From NCBI GenBank assembly GCA_028293765.1, contig JAQGOG010000089.1, positions 62,001-126,000 on the forward strand: 64,000 nucleotides of DNA, given 5' to 3'. Position numbers and translations under genes: made by a program. A model generated the notes under the pieces. The model had not been told where the DNA came from, did no database searches, and saw only the letters and a program-made list of their open reading frames with translations. This document shows, piece after piece, positions 29,941 through 39,961 of the stretch (its first letter is position 1; each line of letters opens with the position of its first letter). Source of the stretch: Gammaproteobacteria bacterium (GTDB lineage Bacteria; Pseudomonadota; Gammaproteobacteria; Steroidobacterales; Steroidobacteraceae).

Positions 29941-30939
29941 ATGTACACACAGGCCCTCGATTCACTTGGGAAGGATTGCCTGCCCGGCGGCTCGGCGGAT
30001 AGCGCCGCGCTGGAGGCTCGTTTTCAGGCGCGTGTCGATGCGGACGAGAAGATCGAGCCCAAGGACTGGATGCCGGATGCATATCGCCAGACACTGATCC
30101 GGCAGATTTCCCAGCACGCCCACTCTGAGATCGTCGGCATGTTGCCGGAGGGAAACTGGATCACGCGCGCGCCCACGTTGCGTCGCAAGGCCGTGCTCAT
30201 CGCCAAGGTCCAGGACGAAGGCGGCCACGGCATGTACCTCTACAGCGCCGCGGAAACTCTCGGCATCTCGCGTGAACAGATGATCGAGCAGCTTCTCGCC
30301 GGCACCGCCAAATACTCGAGCATCTTCAATTACCCGACGTTGACCTGGGCCGATATAGGCGCAGTCGGCTGGCTGGTCGACGGCGCGGCGATCATGAACC
30401 AGATCCCCATCTGCCGCTGCTCCTATGGTCCCTACGCGCGGGCGATGGTGCGCATCTGCAAGGAAGAGAGCTTTCATCAGCGGCAGGGCTTCGAGATCAT
30501 GCTCGCGCTCGCACGCGGCACCCCGGAGCAGCACCAGATGGCGCAGGACGCGCTCAACCGCTGGTGGTGGCCGTCGATCATGATGTTTGGACCGAGCGAC
30601 ACCGAGTCCAAACACACTGCGCAGTCGATGCGCTGGAAAATCAAGCGCTTCACGAACGATGAGCTGCGCCAGAAGTTCATCGACATCACGGCACCGCAGG
30701 CGGAGTTCCTCGGGCTCAGGATTCCGGATGCGCAGTTGCGTAAGGAAGAGGGCAGCGAGCACTACCACTTCGGCACGATCGACTGGAGCGAGTTTCAGGC
30801 CGTTCTCAAGGGCAACGGTCCCTGCAACCGCGAGCGGTTGGAAGCCCGGCGGAGCGCGCACGATGACGGACGCTGGGTGCGTGAAGCCGCGGCCGCCCAC
30901 GCGGAAAAGCAACGTGCCCGCACAGCGAAGGCTGCGTGA
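29941..30939 (+). CDS. paaA: 1,2-phenylacetyl-CoA epoxidase subunit A
   Basis: [46 protein letters not shown]; followed by B, C, D, E. Confidence 0.97.
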   Translation: MYTQALDSLGKDCLPGGSADSAALEARFQARVDADEKIEPKDWMPDAYRQTLIRQISQHAHSEIVGMLPEGNWITRAPTLRRKAVLIAKVQDEGGHGMYLYSAAETLGISREQMIEQLLAGTAKYSSIFNYPTLTWADIGAVGWLVDGAAIMNQIPICRCSYGPYARAMVRICKEESFHQRQGFEIMLALARGTPEQHQMAQDALNRWWWPSIMMFGPSDTESKHTAQSMRWKIKRFTNDELRQKFIDITAPQAEFLGLRIPDAQLRKEEGSEHYHFGTIDWSEFQAVLKGNGPCNRERLEARRSAHDDGRWVREAAAAHAEKQRARTAKAA

Positions 30940-30949
30940 GAGGAAGGGT

Positions 30950-30989
30950 GCGACGCATGCGTCGCGCGGGTGGGCCAAGTGGCCCACCC
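30950..30989. repeat. Palindrome plus hairpin in paaA-paaB spacer
   Basis: GCGACGCATGCGTCGC (30950-30965) then GGGTGGGCC-AAGT-GGCCCACCC (30968-30989). Confidence 0.65.
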
Positions 30990-31093
30990 TGAGCCGGCTG
31001 TGAGCGCGTACCGCGCGCGCAGCAGTCGGTCCCCGGCGCGCCAATCCCGGCTCGTCGGTGAGCGAGCGAGTGCCTGCGCAACAGGAGATTTCG

Positions 31094-31378
31094 ATGAGTA
31101 ACGATTGGCCTTTGTTCGAAGTTTTCATCCGCTCACGCGCGGGACTCGAGCACAAGCATGTCGGCAGTGTGCACGCCACTGACGCCCGAATGGCGATCGA
31201 GCATGCCCGCGATGTCTACACTCGACGGCAGGAGGGCGTGAGCATCTGGGTCGTGCGCTCGAGCGACATCATGGCTTCCGATCCTGCCGAAGCCGACTCG
31301 TTGTTCGAGCCGGCACGCGACAAGGTCTATCGCCATCCGACCTTCTATGCGATTCCGGACGAGGTCAAGAACCTGTGA
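31094..31378 (+). CDS. paaB: 1,2-phenylacetyl-CoA epoxidase subunit B
   Basis: MSNDWPLFEVFIRSRAGLEHKHVGSVHATDARMAIEHARDVYTRRQEGVSIWVVRSSDI. Confidence 0.96.
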   Translation: MSNDWPLFEVFIRSRAGLEHKHVGSVHATDARMAIEHARDVYTRRQEGVSIWVVRSSDIMASDPAEADSLFEPARDKVYRHPTFYAIPDEVKNL

Positions 31379-32163
31379 GCGGCGCGGACGCACAGACGAA
31401 CACAGAAGCGTCGAATGACGCGCGCCTGCGTTATTTGCTGAGACTCGGCGACACCAGTCTGGTGCTCGGCCAGCGGCTCGGCGAATGGGTCGGGCATTCG
31501 CCCGCGCTGGAAGAGGACCTCGGGCTCGCCAATCTGGCACTGGATCTGGTCGGCCAGGCGCGCCTGCTCCTTACCTACGCTGCGGAAATCGAAGGCAAGG
31601 GCCGGGACGAGGACGCGCTGGCTTTCTTTCGCGACGCCCCGCAGTTCACGAACCTGACACTCGCTGAGCAGCCGAACGGCGATTTCGCCCAGACCATGGT
31701 GCGCCAGTTTCTCATCGACGCGTGGCAGCTCGAGATCTATGAGGGTCTCGCAAGCTCTACGGACACGCGCCTCGCGGCCATTGCGACCAAGGCCTTGAAG
31801 GAAACCCGCTACCACTTTCGATTCAGCTCCAGCTGGCTCGTTCGTCTCGGCGACGGGACGGAAGAGAGCCACCGCCGTGCGCAGAATGCTATCGATGGCG
31901 TTTGGCGCTTCACCGACGAGCTATTTGCGGCCGACGAAGTCGATGAGCAGATGGCGGCTGCTGGCGTCGCGCCGCGTCTCACAGATTTACAACCGCGGTG
32001 GTCGGCGCGTATCGATGAGGTACTGCGTGAGGCCACTCTTCGGCGCCCGGCGAACGTGTCGTACCAATGGCACGGCAAGCGCGGCGTACATACCGAACAT
32101 CTCGGGCACATGCTGACTGAAATGCAGCATCTGCAGCGCACGTATCCCGGCGCGCAGTGGTAA
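31375..32163 (+). CDS. paaC: 1,2-phenylacetyl-CoA epoxidase subunit C
   Basis: LRLGDTSLVLGQRLGEWVGHSPALEEDLGLANLALDLVGQARLLLTYAAEIEGKGRDEDALAFFRD. Confidence 0.96.
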   Translation: MSGADAQTNTEASNDARLRYLLRLGDTSLVLGQRLGEWVGHSPALEEDLGLANLALDLVGQARLLLTYAAEIEGKGRDEDALAFFRDAPQFTNLTLAEQPNGDFAQTMVRQFLIDAWQLEIYEGLASSTDTRLAAIATKALKETRYHFRFSSSWLVRLGDGTEESHRRAQNAIDGVWRFTDELFAADEVDEQMAAAGVAPRLTDLQPRWSARIDEVLREATLRRPANVSYQWHGKRGVHTEHLGHMLTEMQHLQRTYPGAQW

Positions 32164-32182
32164 CACCAGGATAGATTCTAAG

Positions 32183-32752
32183 ATGTCTGTCGCCATCCAA
32201 CGCGAGACGAAGATCGTCGACGAACGTGAGACAAAGCTCGCCGATGAGCGTGAGACGGGGTTTGCCGGTGAGCGCGAGCGCGCCGTATGGAACGTGCTTG
32301 AAGGCGTGATGGATCCGGAAATTCCGGTGCTGAGCATCGTCGATCTGGGCATCGTGCGGTACGCACACTGGGCGAGCGATCGGCGTCTGCACGTTGGCCT
32401 GACACCAACCTATTCGGGCTGTCCCGCGACGGATGTCATTCGCCGCACGGTTCGCGAAGCTCTCGATGAGGCCGGCTATGACGCCGCGGCTCTAGAGGAA
32501 GTGCTCTCGCCGCCTTGGACGAGCGAGTGGCTTACCGAGGAGGGCCGTCGCAGGCTGGAGGCCTTTGGTATCGCTCCACCTGACAAAGCCGTGTCCAATC
32601 CGCGCCATCTGTTCCACGCTCCCGTCGTTCGCTGCCCACGCTGTCGCAGCGACAACACCGAGCGGGTCAGCGAGTTCGGCTCCACTCCGTGCAAGGCGCA
32701 TTATCGATGCACCTCCTGCCTGGAGCCCTTCGATTACTTCAAGTGCATCTGA
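32183..32752 (+). CDS. paaD: 1,2-phenylacetyl-CoA epoxidase subunit D with repeat-containing N-terminal extension
   Basis: VWNVLEGVMDPEIPVLSIVDLGIVR ... C-terminal CPRCRSDNTERVSEFGSTPCKAHYRCTSCLEPFDYFKCI. Confidence 0.96.
   Translation: MSVAIQRETKIVDERETKLADERETGFAGERERAVWNVLEGVMDPEIPVLSIVDLGIVRYAHWASDRRLHVGLTPTYSGCPATDVIRRTVREALDEAGYDAAALEEVLSPPWTSEWLTEEGRRRLEAFGIAPPDKAVSNPRHLFHAPVVRCPRCRSDNTERVSEFGSTPCKAHYRCTSCLEPFDYFKCI
32201..32272 (+). repeat. Three in-frame 24-bp tandem units in paaD N-terminus
   Basis: RETKIVDE / RETKLADE / RETGFAGE. Confidence 0.85.
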
Positions 32753-32756
32753 CAAC

Positions 32757-34076
32757 ATGCTGAGATTTCATTCGCTGCGAGTTGCGGAAATCCATCCGGA
32801 CGCGGAGGATGCAGTGGGCATCTCCCTCGAAGTGCCGACGGAGTTGCGTGACACATACCGTGGTCTCGCGGGCCAGCATGTTGTACTACGCACGGAAATC
32901 AACGACGAGGAGACTCGCCGTACTTACTCTCTGGTGAATGCTCCTGGAGAGTGGCCACTGCGCATCGTGGCGCGTGTCCATCCGGCGGGGTACATGTCGC
33001 GCTATCTGGCGGAGCAGCTGAACGCCGGGGACCATGTTGACATCCTGCCACCGAACGGCAGTTTCACACCCCGCCGTGCTGGGAAGGATGCTGGCACCTA
33101 TGTCGCATTTGCTTCGGGCTGCGGCATCACTCCGGTCCTCTCGGTCGCACAGTCACTTCTGAAAGGCAACGTGGGCAACCGCGTCATCCTCTTTTACGGA
33201 AATGCCGTAACCGCGCGCGCCATGTGCCTCGAAGAGCTTCTGGCGCTGAAGGATCGCTATCTCGATCGCCTGTCGCTGCACTTCGTGATGAGCCGCGAGC
33301 CGCAGGAAGTCGAGTTGTACAACGGGAGAATCGATCCCGCCCGGGTACGGCAGTTCGCGAAGTCGCTCTTCGTGCCGGCCGACGTGGCGGAATATTTCGT
33401 GTGCGGACCCGGCAACATGATCGATGAGGTGTCGGCCACGCTGCGGGAGCTCGGAGTCGAGCCCGATCGCGTTCACGGCGAGCACTTCACCGTGGCCACG
33501 ACTGCTGCTGTTGCCGGAGTGCCCGCGGCAGATGCTGCGGTTGCCTCGCCGGCCGTTATCGAGGTGGAGTTTGCAAGTTCACCGTCCGACGGTGCGGCTC
33601 AGACTCTTCCTCGAAGCGCTGACCGCTCGCCTCCAGGAGCCGCCGGCACTCCGAGAGCTCAATCTGCTGACGACGCACTTAGGCCAGGTGGCGCTGCTGA
33701 CGAGGCAGCAGTGCCGAGCACCGCTCAGCCGGCAGCGCGGCACACCGAGCAGCAGGCGCCGCGCGCTGTGGACAAACCGCCGGTGCCCGCCGACTCCGCC
33801 GAAGTAGCGATTCTCATGGACGGCAGGCGGCGTTCTTTCGTCATGCGCATGAACGACGAGAGCGTGCTCGACGCAGCCGCGCGTGCCGGGCTCGAACTAC
33901 CGTTCTCGTGTCGCGCCGGCGTGTGTTCCACCTGCAGGACGAAAGTCGTTCGGGGTGAGGTAGAAATGGCGCAGAACTATGCGCTCGAGGAATGGGAAGT
34001 CGAGCAAGGCTACGTGCTTGCTTGTCAATCGCGAGTCACGACGCCGGTCCTTGAGCTCGACTACGACGAGAAGTAA
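32757..34076 (+). CDS. paaE: 1,2-phenylacetyl-CoA epoxidase subunit E (FNR-like + 2Fe-2S ferredoxin)
   Basis: RRTYSLVNAPGEWPLRIVARVHPAGYMSRYL, GCGITPVLSV, FSCRAGVCSTCRTKVV...ACQS; ATG 32757 just after paaD. Confidence 0.95.
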   Translation: MLRFHSLRVAEIHPDAEDAVGISLEVPTELRDTYRGLAGQHVVLRTEINDEETRRTYSLVNAPGEWPLRIVARVHPAGYMSRYLAEQLNAGDHVDILPPNGSFTPRRAGKDAGTYVAFASGCGITPVLSVAQSLLKGNVGNRVILFYGNAVTARAMCLEELLALKDRYLDRLSLHFVMSREPQEVELYNGRIDPARVRQFAKSLFVPADVAEYFVCGPGNMIDEVSATLRELGVEPDRVHGEHFTVATTAAVAGVPAADAAVASPAVIEVEFASSPSDGAAQTLPRSADRSPPGAAGTPRAQSADDALRPGGAADEAAVPSTAQPAARHTEQQAPRAVDKPPVPADSAEVAILMDGRRRSFVMRMNDESVLDAAARAGLELPFSCRAGVCSTCRTKVVRGEVEMAQNYALEEWEVEQGYVLACQSRVTTPVLELDYDEK

Positions 34077-34156
34077 GGTCCTGCAGCGGTTCGGCGTCGC
34101 GCCGGGCCGCTGCCGGGCACTTCAGCTGAGCCCAAATTCCGGCGCGGAGCAATAAA

Positions 34157-34948
34157 ATGAGCTACCAGCATATTCTTTTCGAAGTCGCGGACGGCATCGC
34201 GCGTCTCACGCTCAATCGGCCGGAGCGCCTCAACAGTCTCAACACCGTCATGCACTCGGAAGTCCAGGACGCGCTAGCGGGTATCGAAGACGGCTCCAAG
34301 GCGCGAGTTCTCGTCATCACGGGCGCGGGCCGCGGCTTCTGCGCCGGGCAGGATCTCGGCGACCGGGCCGTTGCGCCCGGCGGCACGGCGGTCGATCTTG
34401 GCGACTCCATCGCAAAATATTACAAGCCGCTGATCATGACCCTGCGAAATCTGCCGCTGCCGGTCATTGCAGCGGTGAATGGAGTGGCCGCAGGGGCGGG
34501 CGCCAATATCGCGCTGGCGTGCGATCTCGTCATTGCCGCGCGCTCGGCAAGCTTCGTGCAGGCATTTTCTAAGCTGGGTCTAGTGCCCGATTCCGGTGGA
34601 ACGTGGTTTCTGCCGCGACTCGTCGGCACCGCGCGCGCCATGGGACTCGCCTTCCTGGGCGAGAAGCTGAGCGCGGAACAGGCGGCCCAATGGGGGCTGA
34701 TCTGGCGCTGTGTCGAGGACGCAGAGCTGGCAGGCGTCGTTGATGGGCTGGCGCGGCAGTTAGCGATGGCGCCCACGCGCGGCATAGCCCGCACCAAGCA
34801 GGCGCTCTATGAAAGCTGGGGTCGGACGCTCGAACAGCAGATCGATGTCGAACGCGACTACCAGCGAGAGTTGGGCCGGACAGCGGACTACAAGGAGGGC
34901 GTAGCGGCCTTCACGGAAAAGCGCACACCGCAATTCAACGGCCGGTAA
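34157..34948 (+). CDS. paaG: Enoyl-CoA hydratase/isomerase
   Basis: LTLNRPERLNSLNTVMHSEVQDAL, GRGFCAGQDLGDR, FSKLGLVPDSGGTWFLPRLVG. Confidence 0.9.
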   Translation: MSYQHILFEVADGIARLTLNRPERLNSLNTVMHSEVQDALAGIEDGSKARVLVITGAGRGFCAGQDLGDRAVAPGGTAVDLGDSIAKYYKPLIMTLRNLPLPVIAAVNGVAAGAGANIALACDLVIAARSASFVQAFSKLGLVPDSGGTWFLPRLVGTARAMGLAFLGEKLSAEQAAQWGLIWRCVEDAELAGVVDGLARQLAMAPTRGIARTKQALYESWGRTLEQQIDVERDYQRELGRTADYKEGVAAFTEKRTPQFNGR

Positions 34949-34963
34949 AGGGTTCAGGTAGCC

Positions 34964-35416
34964 ATGAGCGACGGGACAAAGGCTTCCACGGACGCGCAGC
35001 GGCTGGCGGAGCGCGCCGCGCAGGCCCTGGCGGAAAACGACAAGACAGCACTGCACCTTGGCATCCGGCTGGTCGAAATTCGTCCCGGCTACGCGCGTAT
35101 GGCCATGCGCGTGCGTTCGGACATGGTTAACGGACATCACATCTGCCACGGCGGTATGGTGTTCACGCTTGCGGACACCGCGTTCGCGTACTCCTGCAAC
35201 TCATACAACGAGAATACCGTCGCAGCCGCCGCTTCGATCGACTTCCTGGCGCCTGCGCATGAGGGCGATGAGCTGACGGCTGTTGCGGTCGAGGTCTGGC
35301 GCACACGGCGCAACGGCATTTACGAAATTACAGTTACCAACCAGCGAGACGAGCGGATCGCATTATTTCGCGGCCGTTCCTACCGTATCGACGGCCAGCT
35401 GGTGAGCACGGGCTAA
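34964..35416 (+). CDS. paaI: Hydroxyphenylacetyl-CoA thioesterase
   Basis: Hotdog motif VNGHHICHGGMVFTLADTAFAYSCNSYNENTVAA. Confidence 0.93.
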   Translation: MSDGTKASTDAQRLAERAAQALAENDKTALHLGIRLVEIRPGYARMAMRVRSDMVNGHHICHGGMVFTLADTAFAYSCNSYNENTVAAAASIDFLAPAHEGDELTAVAVEVWRTRRNGIYEITVTNQRDERIALFRGRSYRIDGQLVSTG

Positions 35417-35426
35417 GGAAAAAGTC

Positions 35427-37472
35427 ATGCAGCAGCTTCAGAGCTTCGCGTCGGGAAAATGGCAGGCGGGAACGCGCAATTTCGTCACGCTGAGGGATGC
35501 GACTACGAATGAGCCCGTCGCCAGCGCCTCCGCCGAGGGTGTCGATTATCGCTCCATGTTGTGGAATGCCCGCAATGTCGGCGGACCTAACCTGCGTGAG
35601 CTGACGTTCCACGAGCGTGCGGCGCTACTCAAGTCGGTCGCCAAGAAGCTGATGGAGTACAAGGACGAGTTCTACGGGTTGTCCTATGCGACGGGCGCCA
35701 CAAAGAACGACTCATGGGTGGATATCGACGGCGGAATCAGCACGCTGTTCGTATACGCCAGCAAGGGCACGCGCGAGCTGCCTAACAGCCGCGTTTACAT
35801 TGATGGCGCTGTCGAAGCCCTTTCGAAAGGCGGCACCTTCGTCGGCCAGCATATATGCCTGCCCCTGGAAGGCGCCGCCGTTCACATCAATGCATTCAAC
35901 TTCCCCGTCTGGGGCATGCTGGAGAAGCTGGCACCAACGCTGTTGGCGGGTGTACCAGCCATCGTGAAGCCCGCGACGTCCACGTCCTATCTCACCGAGC
36001 AGGTCTTCCGCCGCATCGTCGAGTCCGGGATTCTGCCGGATGGCGCGATACAGCTGATCTGCGGCGGTGTCGGCGACCTGTTCGATCACCTGAACTGCCA
36101 GGACGCCGTGTCGTTCACGGGCTCGGCCTCGACGGCGCAGAAACTGCGGCTACACCCGGCCGTCGTAGCCAATGCCGTGCGCTTCACGTCGGAAACGGAC
36201 TCTCTCAACTCATCGATACTGGGTCCCGACGCCGGGCCCGGTACGCCGGAGCTCGACTTGTTCGTCCGCGAAGTGGTGCGCGAGATGACCTCGAAGGCCG
36301 GGCAGAAGTGCACGGCCATCCGCAAGGCGATCGTCCCCGCCGAGCGCGCTTCGGATGTCATAGAAGCATTGCAGGCGGCTCTCGGCAAGATTGCTGTCGG
36401 CGACCCGCGTCTCGAAAGCGTTCGAATGGGTCCTGTCGCCTCTGTGGGCCAGCGCCGCGAGGTGCTGGAGCAACTCGCGAAACTCCAACGCGAGGCGGAG
36501 CTCGTCTACGGCGATCCGAAGAAGCTCGCTCTCGTGGGAGCGGACCCTGACAAGGGGGCTTTCGTGCCGCCCACGTTGCTCTACTGTCGCGACACCAATG
36601 CCGCCGACGCGATTCATTCGGTCGAGGCATTCGGGCCCGTCTGCACTATCGTCCCATACGAAGATCTCGACGGTGCGATCGAACTCGCCCGGCGCGGGGG
36701 GGGAAGTCTTGCGGGGTCGGTGTTTACCGCTGACGACAATGTTGCCGCTCGCCTCGTACTCGGTCTTGCCCCGTTTCACGGACGCATTGTCGTGGTCAAT
36801 CGACAGTGCGCGAAGGAGTCCACCGGACACGGGTCACCGCTGCCGCATCTCGTGCATGGCGGCCCCGGGCGAGCAGGGGGCGGCGAGGAAATGGGTGGAA
36901 TTCGCGGGGTGATGCATTACATGCAGCGCACTGCCGTGCAGGGAACGCCCGACGTGATCGCCGCAGTGACCGGCCGTTGGGTGAAAGGCGCCCGGCAACT
37001 GGATCCCGGCGTGCATCCCTTTCGCAAGCCTTTCGGGGAGCTCGCCATCGGCGACACGTTCACCTCTGGTGAGCGCGAGGTCACTATCGAAGACATCGAG
37101 CGATTCGCCGAGCTTTCCGGCGATAAGTTCTACGCGCACATGGACGAAGCCTCGGCACGCCGCAATCCGCTGTTTGGCGGCCGTGTCGCCCACGGATATT
37201 TTCTCGTGTCCGCTGCAGCGGGCCTCTTCGTAGATCCTCCCTACGGCCCGGTGCTCGCGAACTACGGTCTCGATAGCCTCCGGTTCACCAAGCCGGTCAA
37301 ACCGGGCGACCGTATCAAGGTGCGTATCACTTGTAAGGAAAAGTCCTTCCGTCCGAGCGCTGGCCACGGTGAGGTTCGCTGGGACACCGAAATAACCAAC
37401 CAGGCTGGTGAGACGGTCGCCAGCTACGACGTGTTGACGATAGTCAGCGACAAGGCGATTCCGGACGCTTGA
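35427..37472 (+). CDS. paaZ: Bifunctional ring-opening aldehyde dehydrogenase / enoyl-CoA hydratase
   Basis: ALDH domain ([39 protein letters not shown]) + MaoC-like domain ([36 protein letters not shown]). Confidence 0.96.
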   Translation: MQQLQSFASGKWQAGTRNFVTLRDATTNEPVASASAEGVDYRSMLWNARNVGGPNLRELTFHERAALLKSVAKKLMEYKDEFYGLSYATGATKNDSWVDIDGGISTLFVYASKGTRELPNSRVYIDGAVEALSKGGTFVGQHICLPLEGAAVHINAFNFPVWGMLEKLAPTLLAGVPAIVKPATSTSYLTEQVFRRIVESGILPDGAIQLICGGVGDLFDHLNCQDAVSFTGSASTAQKLRLHPAVVANAVRFTSETDSLNSSILGPDAGPGTPELDLFVREVVREMTSKAGQKCTAIRKAIVPAERASDVIEALQAALGKIAVGDPRLESVRMGPVASVGQRREVLEQLAKLQREAELVYGDPKKLALVGADPDKGAFVPPTLLYCRDTNAADAIHSVEAFGPVCTIVPYEDLDGAIELARRGGGSLAGSVFTADDNVAARLVLGLAPFHGRIVVVNRQCAKESTGHGSPLPHLVHGGPGRAGGGEEMGGIRGVMHYMQRTAVQGTPDVIAAVTGRWVKGARQLDPGVHPFRKPFGELAIGDTFTSGEREVTIEDIERFAELSGDKFYAHMDEASARRNPLFGGRVAHGYFLVSAAAGLFVDPPYGPVLANYGLDSLRFTKPVKPGDRIKVRITCKEKSFRPSAGHGEVRWDTEITNQAGETVASYDVLTIVSDKAIPDA

Positions 37473-37515
37473 GGCCGAGTATGAACCTCACGCGGCAAGT
37501 CGCATGGCCCGGGAA

Positions 37516-38601
37516 CTACATCCGAAAGGCATGACCGCGCGTCGAGACCGCTTTGACCAGCACCCAGACAGCGGTGCCGACGCGGAGGCGCAGTGCCTCG
37601 AGTGCGTTCTGTGTGATGCGCGCGAGCACGATCGCGCCGCCGATGTCGACCTTCACCAGGACGGCCTCGTGCTCGTCATCTGAGACCTCCGCGACAACGC
37701 CCTGAAGTGTGTTCTGCACACTCAGTCCGCGAGGTGATTCCGTGGCGAGAATGATGTCGCGCGCGAGTAGCTGAACGCGGACTCGCGAGCCGACTGCGAC
37801 ATCTCTGAGGCTCACGTACAGGGTGCCATGTCCCACCTGAAGGTCGGCCATCCCGCGCGCCGGGTCGGTCTTCGTGATCACGCCATCGAGTACGGCTCCA
37901 ACGGAGTCGGGTCCGACGATGGCCCGCAGCTCCGGGCGCAGGCTCACTTCGCCCAAGGTCCCCTGGGCGACCACCTTTCCGGACTCCATCAGAACCACAT
38001 GGGTGGCGAGCCGCAGCACTTCATCGAACTGGTGACTCACGTAGACCATCGGAATCGACAGTCGGTCGCGCAGCGCTTCGAGGTAGGGGAGGACCTCTTC
38101 CCGCCGGGCTACATCGAGAGAGGCCAGGGGCTCGTCCAGCAGCAGCAGTCCAGGTTGCGACAGAAGGGCGCGGCCGAGCGACACGCGCTGGCGTTCGCCG
38201 CCCGAGAGTTGATGGGGCCGACGGTCCAGCAACCCCGTGAGGCCGAGCAGGGAGACGACTTCGTCAAAGCTTATCGAGTGGCGTGCCAGCGTGCGCCTCT
38301 GGCCATAGCGAAGGTTGCCCAGGACGCTGAAATGGGGAAACAGCCGCGGATCCTGGAACACGTAGCCAATGCGGCGCTTCTCCACTGGGATGGCGGTTCC
38401 CGAGCGTGTGTCCGTCAGCACGGAATCGTTGAGTCGGACACTGCCCTCGTCCGGTGTCAGCAGGCCCGAGATGAGGTTGACCAGCGTCGTCTTGCCGCAG
38501 CCCGAGCGGCCGAACAGGGCCACGATGCCCGGTGTGGGAGCGTCGAACTCGGCCCGTAAGGTGAAGCCATCCCGCCGCTTGAGAACCGAGACGCGCAGCA
38601 T
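37516..38601 (-). CDS. modC: Molybdenum ABC transporter ATP-binding protein
   Basis: ALFGRSGCGKTTLVNLISGL, LSGGERQRVSLGRALLSQPGLLLLDEPLASLD, C-terminal MOP-like domain. Confidence 0.94.
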   Translation of the reverse strand: MLRVSVLKRRDGFTLRAEFDAPTPGIVALFGRSGCGKTTLVNLISGLLTPDEGSVRLNDSVLTDTRSGTAIPVEKRRIGYVFQDPRLFPHFSVLGNLRYGQRRTLARHSISFDEVVSLLGLTGLLDRRPHQLSGGERQRVSLGRALLSQPGLLLLDEPLASLDVARREEVLPYLEALRDRLSIPMVYVSHQFDEVLRLATHVVLMESGKVVAQGTLGEVSLRPELRAIVGPDSVGAVLDGVITKTDPARGMADLQVGHGTLYVSLRDVAVGSRVRVQLLARDIILATESPRGLSVQNTLQGVVAEVSDDEHEAVLVKVDIGGAIVLARITQNALEALRLRVGTAVWVLVKAVSTRGHAFRM

Positions 38602-38602
38602 T

Positions 38603-39298
38603 CTAACGACCCAGGAAGCGCCGCATGCGGCGTGCCAGCAGCTCGGCTGCCAACAGACCGCTCAGCCCCAACACCAACGACAGAATCGCAAGCCTCAGGG
38701 CGACAGCCTCACCGCCGGGCGATTGAATTGCCGTATACAGAGCAAGCGGCAGCGTGCGGGTGACTCCCGGAATGTTGGATGTGAAGGTAATCACCGCTCC
38801 GAATTCGCCGAGTCCCGCGGCGAACGCGGTGACCGCGCCGGCCAGAATCCCGGGCAGCATGAGGGGCAGCGTGATTGTGAAAAATCGATCCCAGGGTCCA
38901 GCCCCCAGCGTGCGTGCCGCCGCCTCCAGCCCGACATCGACGTTTTCCAAGGCAATCCGGATAGCTCGCACCATCAGCGGAAACGTCATCACAGCGGTCG
39001 CTAGTGCGGCTCCAGCGGTCGTAAACGCGAGCTGGATACCGAGACGGTCACGCAACCAGCCTCCTACCGCTCCGTTAATGCCGAACACGATGAGCAGCAC
39101 ATATCCCACCGCTACGGGCGGCAGCACTAGCGGCAGGTGAACGAAAGCGTCCAGAACGGAGCGACCCGGGAACCGGGCCCGCGTCAGAAGCCACGCCGCC
39201 AGCACGGCCAGCGGGAGGCTGAACCCCACGCTCCGTGCGGCCACCTCGAGACTCAGGCGCAATGCATCGACCTCCGCGGGGGTGGGAAAGTCGTTCAT
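38603..39298 (-). CDS. modB: Molybdate ABC transporter permease
   Basis: LRLSLEVAARSVGFSLPLAVLAAWLLTRARFPGRSVLDAFVHLPLVLPPVAVGYVLL; LGEFGAVITFTSNIPGVTRTLPLALYTAIQSPGGE. Confidence 0.94.
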   Translation of the reverse strand: MNDFPTPAEVDALRLSLEVAARSVGFSLPLAVLAAWLLTRARFPGRSVLDAFVHLPLVLPPVAVGYVLLIVFGINGAVGGWLRDRLGIQLAFTTAGAALATAVMTFPLMVRAIRIALENVDVGLEAAARTLGAGPWDRFFTITLPLMLPGILAGAVTAFAAGLGEFGAVITFTSNIPGVTRTLPLALYTAIQSPGGEAVALRLAILSLVLGLSGLLAAELLARRMRRFLGR

Positions 39299-39446
39299 GA
39301 GTGCGGGGTGGGGAACGGCAGAGCCTTCTTATTTATGCAGCGGGCGGACTTTCGCACGCCGGCCGCCCGGCCGGCCAGAGCCATTGTCGCGAAACGGCCC
39401 GGAGCCAACTAGGGGATGGTCAATCGCGCTCCTGGGCTTGACTTCC

Positions 39447-39474
39447 CTTGACTCCCGTCGGTTCGCCCGCATGT
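39447..39474 (+). promoter_or_regulatory. Candidate heat-shock (sigma32-like) promoter
   Basis: CTTGACT-N14-CGCATGT upstream of hsp20-lon, resembling CTTGAAA-N11-16-CCCATNT. Confidence 0.35.
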
Positions 39475-39531
39475 CGGAGGCACGCCCCTTGCGATGACCG
39501 CGGGGGTAAGGCGACAAACGCCGGAGAATGA

Positions 39532-39957
39532 ATGAGTACCGAGCGACATTACGGCTGGATGTGGATCCAGGCGTGCGAGGTTCTGGACCACGCGGAGCGG
39601 CTGCAGCGGCAATTCCTGCGCTACACGGGCCCGGGCGTGGACGCGGCTGTGTGGGAGCCACCGGTCGACATACACGAGACGAGCGACGGGCTGTCGCTGC
39701 TCTTCGCCTTGCCGGGCGTTGCGCTGGAAGATATCGAGCTCACGCTCGAACCGAATGCCCTGACCGTAAGTGCGATGCGTCCCCTGATGCTTACCAACCG
39801 TGACTCTGTCATCAGGCGCCTCGAAATACCTCATGGGCGTTTCTTGCGGCGAATCGCCCTCAAGGGCGCGCGCATGCAAGTTGCAGATACCCGTTACGTG
39901 AATGGCTGTCTGGAAGTGCGGCTGACATGGGCCGCTGCGCAGCGAGCACGCGAGTAA
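39532..39957 (+). CDS. Hsp20/alpha-crystallin family small heat shock protein
   Basis: WEPPVDIHETSDGLSLLFALPGVALEDIELTLEPNALTVSAMRPLM...RLEIPHGRFLRRIAL. Confidence 0.92.
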   Translation: MSTERHYGWMWIQACEVLDHAERLQRQFLRYTGPGVDAAVWEPPVDIHETSDGLSLLFALPGVALEDIELTLEPNALTVSAMRPLMLTNRDSVIRRLEIPHGRFLRRIALKGARMQVADTRYVNGCLEVRLTWAAAQRARE

Positions 39958-39961
39958 GACT

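Noticed and set aside
29962-31179. 405-codon antisense ORF across paaA-paaB
   Set aside because: Overlaps confidently assigned paaA and paaB; composition typical of antisense shadow frames.
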